60,056 nucleotides of DNA from Singulisphaera sp. GP187 (GTDB lineage: Bacteria > Planctomycetota > Phycisphaerae > Phycisphaerales > SM1A02): contig CAMBMO010000014.1 of the NCBI GenBank assembly GCA_945868805.1, forward strand, positions 1-60,056, written 5' to 3'. The notes below the pieces were generated by a model that was not told the origin of the DNA, did no database searches, and saw only the letters and a program-made list of their open reading frames with translations. Shown here piece after piece: positions 45,450 through 53,133 of the stretch. Within the stretch, counting starts at the first letter, position 1. Each line of letters opens with the position of its first letter. The position numbers and the translations under genes are program-made.

Positions 45450-46778
45450 TCATCGCTCGATCTCCCATACCCACAGGGCTTCGGGTTCGGGACGAGTCTT
45501 GACCCAAGTCAACTTGACCCGATCGACGGGGCAGTCCACTGTGACGATCGAAGCAGGTCGATCCGGCAGTTCCTTTGGAGGCGCTTCGAACTCGAAGCGA
45601 CAAGACTTACTTCTTTTCGGGGGATTCTTCGTCGCCTGCTCGTATGGATCGATGGGAGTGAACACACTCGAGTTTGTGGAATCGACCTTGGAGAATCCTG
45701 GCCCCCACGCAATCGGCGAGGCAAACTTTCGGTCCTGCAGGGCAACGACGAGCGCCTCGAAGTCCGCGGGTCGACCGCCCTGCCCATCGAGCATGCGCAT
45801 TCCTTCGCCGAAGTACGCGAGTCGCTCTCGCAGTGTTTCGACCGAACTCGACTTCTCGCTCTTGGCAAATGACCGCCACTGCTTGTCGAACGCCTCCCAC
45901 CCACGATCGTCCCGCAATCCATAGACAGCCGAAAACGCCTCGAAGCTCTGGGTTCCTTCAGCGACCTGACGGAGAAAATTCTGAAAGTAACCCATGGCGG
46001 TCGAACCACTCGACCGGGTGAGAAAACGCACAACCGACGCCGCCTGCTCGCGTAATGCACCACTTGAATCTTTGGCAATCGCATCGTTCCACTCCTGCGT
46101 TGTCATCGACATGAGCTCGAACATCGAAAGCGCCGTCGCACTCGCGACAGACTTGCGGACGACTGCAGCACCGGCTTCCCCGATTCCACCGCCAGTGCCG
46201 TTCGCGTCGAGGCGAGCCAAATAGTCCAAGACTCCAGCGTGAAGTACTGGAGCGAGATCCGCGCCGCATGAGAGTCGGAGGTACTCGCCACCAACCGCAG
46301 CCGAAAGTCCGCGCGCGGCGACGGGCCTCGGCGTGTCTTCTGCACAGACCGCGATCCCTTGGCCGAGAGGAGAGAAGAAGGCAAATGCGCCACTCGGCGC
46401 ATCGACGGCGAACTGCGAGCGCATGGTCTCGGCGAGATCCTCGTGGGTCGAAAAGAACAACGCTTGCTGGAGTCCGCGACTGCGCGGACGCAACTTTCCG
46501 AGCCCATCGTCAATCGAAAGCCAGAGTCGGTCAATTCCTTCGGCGGTCGTCCGTGTCACTAAAGGAGGAAGGTCGCTGCGAACTCTATGAGTTTCTGCCT
46601 GAGTAATGCGCTTCGCACTGCGATCCCACCAGCTTGATCGAGCAACCTGCTGAGACTCGGATGTGATCGAAAGCCACGACGAATCAAAGTGTCCCGCAAC
46701 TTCCGATACATCCCAAAGAACGACGAGGAGTAGTAACCCACTCGAAAGCTTGAGATTATTGCCGTAATTATTGGACAT
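45450..46778 (-). CDS. Membrane-anchored protein, possibly a degenerate gluzincin
   Basis: A 442-residue protein with an N-terminal hydrophobic anchor (LSSGLLLLVVLWDVSEVAG). The middle, with A-V-G-G-E-Y-L-R-L-S-C-G-A then a helix ending AGVLDYLARL, and the C-terminal Y-G-L-R-D-D-R-G-W-E-A-F-D-K-Q-W-R-S-F, resemble the frame of DUF1570/peptidase-MA proteins. The HExxH zinc motif expected there is missing, so it would be inactive if related. This is inference from weak similarity. It is followed 16 nt later by the prpB gene. The start has no clear Shine-Dalgarno sequence or hexamer. Confidence 0.55.
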   Translation of the reverse strand: MSNNYGNNLKLSSGLLLLVVLWDVSEVAGHFDSSWLSITSESQQVARSSWWDRSAKRITQAETHRVRSDLPPLVTRTTAEGIDRLWLSIDDGLGKLRPRSRGLQQALFFSTHEDLAETMRSQFAVDAPSGAFAFFSPLGQGIAVCAEDTPRPVAARGLSAAVGGEYLRLSCGADLAPVLHAGVLDYLARLDANGTGGGIGEAGAAVVRKSVASATALSMFELMSMTTQEWNDAIAKDSSGALREQAASVVRFLTRSSGSTAMGYFQNFLRQVAEGTQSFEAFSAVYGLRDDRGWEAFDKQWRSFAKSEKSSSVETLRERLAYFGEGMRMLDGQGGRPADFEALVVALQDRKFASPIAWGPGFSKVDSTNSSVFTPIDPYEQATKNPPKRSKSCRFEFEAPPKELPDRPASIVTVDCPVDRVKLTWVKTRPEPEALWVWEIER

Positions 46779-47263
46779 CCACCGCTCGAGTCAGATCCAA
46801 TGCAGAGTTTCGGAAGATTTATCTCAAAAAACTAGAGATGGGCGCATCAATTTTGTCAGGAGTAACGGATACTACGTGTGTCAGGATCGGAGTAGGGACC
46901 TTTCTTGACAGTTTGATGCGTGTCGGGATGGTGATGGGAGTTCGCAGTAATTAAAAGGGACAGCGAACAAACGGAACCGGAAAGTTTGCGATTGAGGGAA
47001 AAGGTTGGTTTGAGGGAAAAGGAAACTTCCTCTCGGAAGTGTTTTCAAGGGATTTGATTGAGAACTGTCCGCACACGCAGGTAGGGATATGAAAAGGGAG
47101 ACCGGCCGCGACTCTGAAAAGGGCGCGGCCGAGTCTATTTTTGGACTCACTCATTCGCCAGCACCGAGACAAAAACCGTGCCTTCGTCCATCGCGCGGTT
47201 GACAGAGTCCGAGATCGATCTTCCAAGCGCCCGATCCGAGAGTCGTATACTCCGAATTCCCAA
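46779..47263 (+). ncRNA. 485-bp intergenic region with a candidate structured RNA
   Basis: No gene fits. On the plus strand several hairpins follow each other: GTTCGC/GCGAAC (46940-46968), ACTTCC/GGAAGT (47025-47040), GGCCGCG/CGCGGCC (47104-47130) and GAGTC/GACTC (47131-47148) with TATTTTT at 47136-47142. A 13-mer TTGAGGGAAAAGG occurs twice with an 18-nt period (46992 and 47010). GAGTC at 47131 can pair either upstream (GACTC, 47110) or downstream (47144). TTGACA at 46905 is a possible -35, but no good -10 follows. It could be an independent RNA or a leader of the downstream propeller gene. I match it to no known RNA class. Confidence 0.3.
47246..47251 (+). promoter_or_regulatory. -10 hexamer TATACT
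   Basis: Hexamer (5 of 6 matches to the sigma-70 consensus) 12 nt before the ATG at 47264. Confidence 0.45.
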
Positions 47264-48640
47264 ATGCGCACCTTTACCCCCCCGTCGTCGCGCCACCTCA
47301 TCTGCCTGTTCGTCGCTGGATCACTGACGATCGGAATCGGCGCAACGCCCGAGTCTTTTGGATTTGATGCATCAGGTGCTGCGCCCGACCGACACTCTCA
47401 ACCATCACCACCACCCACGGACGATCAACTCGAAGAGATGTTTATCGCCGGACCATCGGCGCTCGCATCTTTGGGATTGAAGACGATTTGGCAAGCGAAT
47501 GTCGCAATTCCCGAACGAACCACTGCGATTGCTCTTTTTGCAACCGATGGCGACAGTGTGTTTGTAATGGATAGTGGCTTTCACTTCTCAAGAGTCTTGA
47601 CACGAGATGGCACGACACTCTGGACGACCGCATTGGGACGATCGACAGATCGATGCATTGGGGTCAACCGCGTGAGATACGAACTCGACTTGCGAGTCGA
47701 GCAGCCCAAAGGGGAAGATCAACTCGTGTCGGAGCATCGATTCGTGAGGGAGTTGCTCGACGAAGTGCTCGTCCTCACCGATACAAAAATCATCGGAGTC
47801 GACGTCGCAACCGGAACCATCGCTCATGGACACACGGTCCGCCGAGTGCCGAGAACATCGGGTGTGACATTGGGGAAGCACCTCATCTTTGGAGCAAAGG
47901 GTGGGCAGGTCGTCTGGCACCAGTTTCCCCTCGGCTTCTTCTCGTTCGCGGGTGAGTTGGGAGGGACGATTGACCAATCGCCGATCCTCGTCGCGACCGA
48001 GCCCATGACCATCGTGGCGGCGAGTAGCAACGGAACTGTGGCATGTCTGCGCGCTGGAACATCACGCCAGGTCTGGCGCACCCAGCTCGGCGGTGGGATC
48101 GACCACCGGATCGCGGTCGGAGCGGACGGGATCTACGTGGCCTGCCAAGATCATTCGATCACCGCGCTCGAACTGACGACGGGAAATCTTCGGTGGCGCC
48201 ACATGACCAACAAGCCACTCGTGAGTGATGTTTTCTGCGACGGGAGTTCCGTCTATTTGCAGGTATCGGGTGATGGACTCGTATCGCTCGTTGCAAACCC
48301 AAAGGCTGACGGATCTGGTTTCGCCCGCGATGGAGTCGTAAGGTGGAAGTGCGCGACAGCGTCCGGCAACCCCATTTGCCGGGTTGGCTCGCGAATTCTG
48401 CTTTGGGACTCGCCCGCAAAGACTTTGACCGCAGTCGAATCGACCAACGGTGTGGTCGTTGCGAAAGTCGCGATGCCCGAAGTTGCCCAGATGGTCATCA
48501 CAGGCACGGTGGATCCAGAGGTGTACTTCATTCGTGCCGATGGCGCACTTCAACGATGCGCGTCAACGACACCAGCGGTGACGAGCGCCAACGCATCCAC
48601 GCAAGCTGATTCTCGATCGGCCGATTCCAACCAACCATGA
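47264..48640 (+). CDS. Secreted PQQ-like beta-propeller protein
   Basis: A 458-residue exported protein: signal peptide at about 1-25, then a propeller of PQQ-enzyme-type blades, seen in GTTLWTTALGRS, VDVATGTIAHGH, RQVWRTQLGGGIDHRIAVGADGIYVACQDHSITALELTTGNLRWRHM (quoted in part) and SRILLWDSPAKTLTAVE. The blades carry the W-x-x-x-x-G-x-x pattern but no dehydrogenase active-site residues, so a scaffold role like BamB or a sensor is more likely. An in-frame start further upstream would lose the signal peptide. Its stop overlaps purH by ATGA. Confidence 0.8.
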   Translation: MRTFTPPSSRHLICLFVAGSLTIGIGATPESFGFDASGAAPDRHSQPSPPPTDDQLEEMFIAGPSALASLGLKTIWQANVAIPERTTAIALFATDGDSVFVMDSGFHFSRVLTRDGTTLWTTALGRSTDRCIGVNRVRYELDLRVEQPKGEDQLVSEHRFVRELLDEVLVLTDTKIIGVDVATGTIAHGHTVRRVPRTSGVTLGKHLIFGAKGGQVVWHQFPLGFFSFAGELGGTIDQSPILVATEPMTIVAASSNGTVACLRAGTSRQVWRTQLGGGIDHRIAVGADGIYVACQDHSITALELTTGNLRWRHMTNKPLVSDVFCDGSSVYLQVSGDGLVSLVANPKADGSGFARDGVVRWKCATASGNPICRVGSRILLWDSPAKTLTAVESTNGVVVAKVAMPEVAQMVITGTVDPEVYFIRADGALQRCASTTPAVTSANASTQADSRSADSNQP

Positions 48641-50232
48641 GCGAACTCGTACCGGTTCGGCGCGCGCTGCTCTCCGTCAGCGACAAACGCGATCTCGTTG
48701 CGTTTGCGCGCGCACTCGTCGAACACGGAATCGAGATCGTCTCGACCGGCGGGACCGCGACCGCATTAGCGGCACATGGAATTCCGGTCGTTCCGATCGA
48801 GAAACTGACGGGATTCCCGGAGATGATGGATGGGCGCCTCAAGACACTTCACCCGAGAGTGCATGGGGGGTTGCTCGGGCGTCGAGATTCCGCCAGCCAT
48901 CTCGCGTCGATGGCTGAGCATGGAATCCAACCGATCGACTTGGTTTGCGTCAATCTCTATCCATTCGAGTCGACGATTCGGCGCGATGGCGTCACGGAAG
49001 AAATGGCTATTGAGAATATCGACATCGGCGGTCCGAGCATGATTCGGTCTGCCGCGAAGAACTTTTCGCACGTCTGCGTTGTCACAAGTCCTGATCAATA
49101 CGACCGCGTTTGCGCCGATCTGCATAATCATCAGGGATCGACGACTGGCACGCTCCGGCGCGAACTCGCTGCGGCCGCCTTCGCACGCACCGCTGGATAT
49201 GACAGCGCCATTAGCGCGTGGTTCGACTCTGCGAGCGATGGTGACTTTCCGAATGTGCTGACCGTAAACCTCGTCAAGTCCGCGGAGTTGCGCTACGGCG
49301 AGAATCCGCACCAGCGCGCAGCCGCATACATCCAACCTGGGTCGCGCGATTCCGCCGTTGTCGGCAGCGAATTGCTCCACGGCAAGCCACTCTCATACAA
49401 CAACCTCTTGGACGCGAGCGCCGCACTGGAGATCGCCCAAGATCTGACAGACCTCGATGGAGATCAGTTTTCCTGCGCAATCGTCAAACACACAAATCCG
49501 TGTGGCGCCGCGATTGCCAAAAGTGCAACTGAGGCATTTCGAAACGCATATGGAGGCGATCCAACCGCGGCCTACGGAAGCATCGTCGCTTTCAACGGAA
49601 GGGTTGATGCCGGGACTGCGCAGTTGATGGTCGAGGGCGATCGTTTCCTCGAAGTGGTTATCGCGGAGCAGTTTGATGAGGAGGCGTTCGCGGCGCTTTC
49701 TCAGCGATGGAAAAATGTCCGTTTGCTCGCGCTGGGTTCGATTCGGCATCGAGTCGATCGACCAATCGCGCTCCGCTCGATTCCAGGTGGGATGCTCGCC
49801 CAGCAACGCGACACCTTGCCGATCCGCTTTGATTCCTTCTCGCATATCGCTGGACCAGTGCCAACCCCGGCGATCTTGGCAGACGCCGCATTCGCGTTCA
49901 CGATCGCCAAGCACCTCAAGTCAAATGCCGTTTGCATCGCGAGCCACCAGATGCTGTGGGGCGCGGGGGCGGGGCAGATGGACCGTGTCGCCAGTTGCGC
50001 CATTGCTATCGAAAAAGCGAAGTCGCGACTCTCGTCTGCGAGTGGCACAATTCCCGTCGCGGGAAGCGATGCGTTTTTCCCTTTCTCGGATGGACCTGAA
50101 CTGCTTATTCAAGCGGGCGTCAGGTGCATTGTTCATCCCGGCGGATCCAAGCGCGACGACGACACCACTGCATTGTGCGCCAAGCACGGCGTCACCTGCT
50201 TGCTGACTGGTTCGAGGCACTTCCGTCACTAG
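48637..50232 (+). CDS. purH: Bifunctional AICAR formyltransferase / IMP cyclohydrolase
   Basis: The 531-residue enzyme for the last two steps of IMP synthesis. The N-terminal MGS-like cyclohydrolase domain (about 1-200) has RALLSVSDKRDLVAFAR, STGGTATAL, MDGRLKTLHPRVHGGLL and CVNLYPFEST. The C-terminal transformylase domain has ELRYGENPHQ, the K-H-T-N-P-C-G-A-A-I active-site block, and the late GSDAFFPFSDG. Its ATG overlaps the propeller gene stop. It uses AICAR made by PurB, encoded 37 kb away. Confidence 0.96.
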   Translation: MSELVPVRRALLSVSDKRDLVAFARALVEHGIEIVSTGGTATALAAHGIPVVPIEKLTGFPEMMDGRLKTLHPRVHGGLLGRRDSASHLASMAEHGIQPIDLVCVNLYPFESTIRRDGVTEEMAIENIDIGGPSMIRSAAKNFSHVCVVTSPDQYDRVCADLHNHQGSTTGTLRRELAAAAFARTAGYDSAISAWFDSASDGDFPNVLTVNLVKSAELRYGENPHQRAAAYIQPGSRDSAVVGSELLHGKPLSYNNLLDASAALEIAQDLTDLDGDQFSCAIVKHTNPCGAAIAKSATEAFRNAYGGDPTAAYGSIVAFNGRVDAGTAQLMVEGDRFLEVVIAEQFDEEAFAALSQRWKNVRLLALGSIRHRVDRPIALRSIPGGMLAQQRDTLPIRFDSFSHIAGPVPTPAILADAAFAFTIAKHLKSNAVCIASHQMLWGAGAGQMDRVASCAIAIEKAKSRLSSASGTIPVAGSDAFFPFSDGPELLIQAGVRCIVHPGGSKRDDDTTALCAKHGVTCLLTGSRHFRH

Positions 50233-50300
50233 TTCAGCCCGAGTTCCACGGGCACGAGCACCAGCACCGATGGATCCGGGTGGATCGTGTGGGATCTCGC

Positions 50301-50306
50301 TAGGAT
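50301..50306 (+). promoter_or_regulatory. -10 hexamer TAGGAT for nuoC
   Basis: cgcTAGGAT lies 6 nt before the nuoC ATG at 50313. Confidence 0.6.
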
Positions 50307-50312
50307 AAAGCC

Positions 50313-50864
50313 ATGACAGTCGCAGGAATCGAACACCCCTCGCTCTCGGCGATCAAGCGTGCTTTCCCGGGCATCCGGATGCAAGCCACGCAGTTTCGTG
50401 GCCAAACGACTCTTGTCGTTCCACCGTCGAAGTGTCATGAGATTCTCCGCTTTCTTCGTGATGACCCTGAGTGTGACTACAACATGCTCTTCGACCTCGG
50501 CGGAATCGACTATTTGGGATACCCATCCCCACAGGCGGGGCGATTCGCAGTGGTGTATCACCTGTTGAGCTATCGATTTAATCTTCGCCTGCGGGTCAAG
50601 GTGTATCTGGATCCCTCAATCGATACCGCGGGAATTGAAGAAGACCCAGCGCTCTACCTTGACTCGGTGACGGGTCTCTGGCCCGCCGCTGAGTGGGCGG
50701 AACGGGAAGTCTTTGACATGTTCGGGATCCGATTTCGTGGCCACCCCGACTTGCGACGAATCCTGATGTGGAAGGATTATCCAGCGCATCCGCTCCGCAA
50801 GGATTACCCGCTTCGGGGGCACGGCGAGCGAGAGCACTACCAGCAACTGACGCAAGCAAAGTAA
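50313..50864 (+). CDS. nuoC: NADH-quinone oxidoreductase subunit C
   Basis: A 183-residue NuoC (30-kDa) subunit of complex I, part of the peripheral arm near the quinone site. The signature AEREVFDMFGIRFRGHPDLRRILM is complete (quoted in part as EREVFDMFGIRF and GHPDLRRILM), and the LRKDYPLRGHGE tail follows. It is not fused to NuoD. Like nuoB it is isolated: purH is upstream and an intrinsic terminator is 7 nt downstream, so it is monocistronic. TAGGAT at 6 nt predicts a leaderless mRNA. Confidence 0.95.
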   Translation: MTVAGIEHPSLSAIKRAFPGIRMQATQFRGQTTLVVPPSKCHEILRFLRDDPECDYNMLFDLGGIDYLGYPSPQAGRFAVVYHLLSYRFNLRLRVKVYLDPSIDTAGIEEDPALYLDSVTGLWPAAEWAEREVFDMFGIRFRGHPDLRRILMWKDYPAHPLRKDYPLRGHGEREHYQQLTQAK

Positions 50865-50871
50865 TGTTTTT

Positions 50872-50891
50872 CCGCAAAATATTGCGGTTTT
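50872..50891 (+). terminator. Intrinsic terminator after nuoC
   Basis: CCGCAA-aata-TTGCGG stem followed by TTTT, starting 7 nt after the nuoC stop. Confidence 0.75.
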
Positions 50892-50970
50892 GTTCAGTTA
50901 TTGTTCACCTGCCACAACCGCGAAAGTGGCGGATTCCGCGACAAATTCCACGAATAATTGACCGCAAAAT

Positions 50971-50998
50971 TTGACCGCAGGTAGATTCGTGACATACT
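50971..50998 (+). promoter_or_regulatory. Sigma-70-like promoter for the sorting-tail gene
   Basis: TTGACC (50971-50976) and CATACT (50993-50998) with a 16-nt spacer. TTGACCGCA also occurs 13 nt earlier, at 50958, as a direct repeat. The predicted leader is about 150 nt and contains the palindrome TAGATCATCTA (51067-51077). Upstream, GCCAC/GTGGC forms a small hairpin at about 50912-50933. Confidence 0.5.
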
Positions 50999-51158
50999 CA
51001 AACTGTCATCGGTTCCGTTGCAATGTGTAGCGGGTTAACCTGATGTGTATGGGAGTCTCGAAAAGGTAGATCATCTAACTTTTTGGGCTTTGAAAAGGTG
51101 TTGGTGGATCCTTTCGCGGATTCCATACAACTGATGTAATTAGGGAGATAAGAAAAAA

Positions 51159-51863
51159 ATGAAATCATTTGCACTACTGGGAGCCGTCGCGCTCATCACT
51201 TCATCCGCAAGCGCAACCTTTACAGGCTGGTCAGTTGTTGCATCCGTCTCGGGTGGCCGAGACGTCTATAAGGTTTACGCAAACTTCAACAACTCGACTG
51301 ACATTGTGCTCAATGTGTTCGACTTCGGAAAGGCTGATGCGACCCCAGAAGGCAATCAAATTGCTGCTGGACGCATCGGCGCAATGGAGGCCGTCCACAA
51401 TGACTATATGGTTGGCGATGTCGATCTCGATGGCGACGGCGTCATCGATATCTACAACAACCCAGGTACTTTCGAAGGCGGAACAGGCATCTTCACTTCG
51501 ACGATGGCTGCTTCCGACTCGTATGTCACGATGCAAGGCATCTTGGGTGCATGGGGAACGGCTCTCGATCCGTCCTTCCAGAATCCACCATTCGGCACCG
51601 ACCTCGCCACCACGGCGGGTTGGTACGACTCGACGCCAGGAACCGTGAATTCGGTTGGCGCGACCCAAAAGGTAATGTTGCTCCAAATCGCACGTGTCGC
51701 TGGAAACCTGTCCGCATTCACCGCGAACATGACGATGGGATACAAGGCTGTTGGAACGACGACTCCGCTCTTCGGATTCGGAAGTTTCACCATCCCAGTC
51801 CCAGCCCCAGGTGCGCTCGCGCTCCTCGGACTCGCAGCAGCATTCGGTCGTCGTCGACGCTGA
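51159..51863 (+). CDS. Secreted protein with C-terminal PEP-CTERM-like sorting tail
   Basis: A 234-residue exported protein: signal peptide (1-20, ending SASA), a beta-type body with a calcium-loop-like GDVDLDGDGVIDIYN at about residues 87-101, and a C-terminal tail PVPAPGALALLGLAAAFG plus RRRR. It is not a paralogue of the 39639/40827 pair beyond the tail. The AGGGAG Shine-Dalgarno sequence, a long leader with its own promoter and a strong terminator suggest a highly expressed, separately controlled gene, for example a surface or matrix protein. Confidence 0.85.
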   Translation: MKSFALLGAVALITSSASATFTGWSVVASVSGGRDVYKVYANFNNSTDIVLNVFDFGKADATPEGNQIAAGRIGAMEAVHNDYMVGDVDLDGDGVIDIYNNPGTFEGGTGIFTSTMAASDSYVTMQGILGAWGTALDPSFQNPPFGTDLATTAGWYDSTPGTVNSVGATQKVMLLQIARVAGNLSAFTANMTMGYKAVGTTTPLFGFGSFTIPVPAPGALALLGLAAAFGRRRR

Positions 51864-51906
51864 ATTGCGAATCGCAGAAACGTCAAGAGCATTCTTGACT
51901 GAACCC

Positions 51907-51952
51907 GGTCGCCGTCCTTGGTCTCCCCGAGGACGGCGACCTTTTCGTTTTT
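51907..51952 (+). terminator. Strong intrinsic terminator
   Basis: An 11-bp perfect stem GGTCGCCGTCC / GGACGGCGACC (51907-51917 and 51931-51941), followed by TTTTCGTTTTTT. Confidence 0.9.
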
Positions 51953-52456
51953 TGATTGACCCTTACCGGTGATCGAGTTTCCTCGCGGCAATTTCTCGTC
52001 ACGGCATTGACTCGGGAGACGCAATTTTTACACGCGCGACCAAAGACTGACGGACGCATCATGGTTTGGCACCATCGCCGGGCACGCAGATCGGGCCAAC
52101 GACTGCGGGGTCGAGTGATGCAGATTGTGCGCTCCGAGCGCGATGTCGTTGCTGGCGTTCGCCGGTATTGCGTGTCGCAGACGCGAAATGCCTCGTCGAA
52201 GTTTGTGCGAGGAATTGTCGAAAAATCAAGCAGATTAATTGAACCACGCTCGATCTGAAGTACTTTCAATGCGTCTCAGTTGGAGTGAGGCAATTGGAGT
52301 GGAAGAGTCGAAAAGGGACTCTTATAAAGGGATTCGTTGAAAAATCAGTTGCGCTAAGACGGTCGCACGGTTGTGTTCGTGATCGTCTGCGCGCCAGGTC
52401 GACATGGCACGATGGATCGTCGATACTGGGTTCGAATTTCCTTCCCATCCATCCCG
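51953..52456 (+). other. Intergenic region ending at a second terminator; possible RNA
   Basis: About 500 bp with no credible protein gene. It has a 7-bp hairpin AAGAGTC/GACTCTT at 52303-52323, and the 8-mer ttggagtg occurs twice (52280 and 52294). A T-loop-like GGGTTCGAAT at 52428-52437 lacks the rest of a tRNA. It ends at a plus-strand terminator that no annotated gene explains, so a small transcript here is possible. Confidence 0.3.
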
Positions 52457-52490
52457 CGACAACCCCCCTTCATCGGGGGGTTGTCGTTTT
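52457..52490 (+). terminator. Orphan intrinsic terminator
   Basis: A 12-bp perfect stem CGACAACCCCCC / GGGGGGTTGTCG with a 6-nt loop, followed by TTTTTGG. It reads on the plus strand, but the flanking genes are the terminated gene at 51159 and a minus-strand gene, so its transcript is unknown. Confidence 0.8.
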
Positions 52491-52532
52491 TGGAGGTCGC
52501 ACGGAATGTCTTCCTACGCCCCGACGGAGTCT

Positions 52533-53111
52533 CTACTTCTTGTCCTCAGCTTCCGCATCCGCCATGCTCTTGTAGCGCAGGTATTGCAGACCGACGGAGG
52601 CTCCGGCCATCATCCCCTTCTGTCCGGTGACGTAGACCGCGACACCGTTGCTGTACGCGGCGACTGCAGACGTCCCTGCCACTCCACCGACCGCCGTGCC
52701 GCCTGCACTTCCAGCGAGCACATTCGCCTTGAATTCGTCAAATCTCTGCTTCGTTTGAAAGACGATCAACAATTGCAGTCCCTGACCGCCAAGTTGCAGC
52801 CCAACACTTGGATTGGTGACCGCAGCCCAACCCTCCTGCGTTCCATCTGGCGAAAAGACCGCACCTCGCCCGAACTGTCCACCGCCAAAGATGATTCCCC
52901 ATTGACCGACTCCCGGAAAGACCGCATATCCAGCACTTTCCTTCAACTGCGCCGAGAGCGCGGGCAGTTCGCGTTCGAAGAGTGCGCGACTTTCGAGCGC
53001 CTCGCTCTTGAACGCCTGACGATCCGCGGCGCTCGGCGCAGTGCTACACGCTGTGAGTACTGAGAATGCTGCGAGAGAAACAGTCAACACGATTGAGCCT
53101 GGAATTTTCAT
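52533..53111 (-). CDS. SYLF-domain lipoprotein (YSC84-like)
   Basis: A 192-residue lipoprotein: lipobox L-T-A-C at about residues 19-22, then a SYLF/DUF500 domain. AGYAVFPGVGQWGIIFGGGQFGRGAVF, GLQLGGQGLQLLIVFQT and the late GVAVYVTGQKGMMAGASVGLQ are typical. Eukaryotic members bind phosphoinositides; bacterial ones are common lipoproteins without a proven role. TAGCAT lies 6 nt before the ATG. Confidence 0.9.
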   Translation of the reverse strand: MKIPGSIVLTVSLAAFSVLTACSTAPSAADRQAFKSEALESRALFERELPALSAQLKESAGYAVFPGVGQWGIIFGGGQFGRGAVFSPDGTQEGWAAVTNPSVGLQLGGQGLQLLIVFQTKQRFDEFKANVLAGSAGGTAVGGVAGTSAVAAYSNGVAVYVTGQKGMMAGASVGLQYLRYKSMADAEAEDKK

Positions 53112-53117
53112 CCCAAA

Positions 53118-53123
53118 ATGCTA
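53118..53123 (-). promoter_or_regulatory. -10 hexamer TAGCAT
   Basis: Minus-strand hexamer, 6 nt before the ATG at 53111. Confidence 0.55.
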
Positions 53124-53133
53124 CCTCAGTCGG

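Noticed and set aside
46930-47142. 6S RNA, tmRNA, RNase P or SRP RNA
   Set aside because: None of the diagnostic sequence blocks of these RNAs is present; the region stays an unassigned candidate.
52428-52437. tRNA T-arm (GGGTTCGAAT)
   Set aside because: The T stem pairs poorly and no acceptor or anticodon stem can be built around it.
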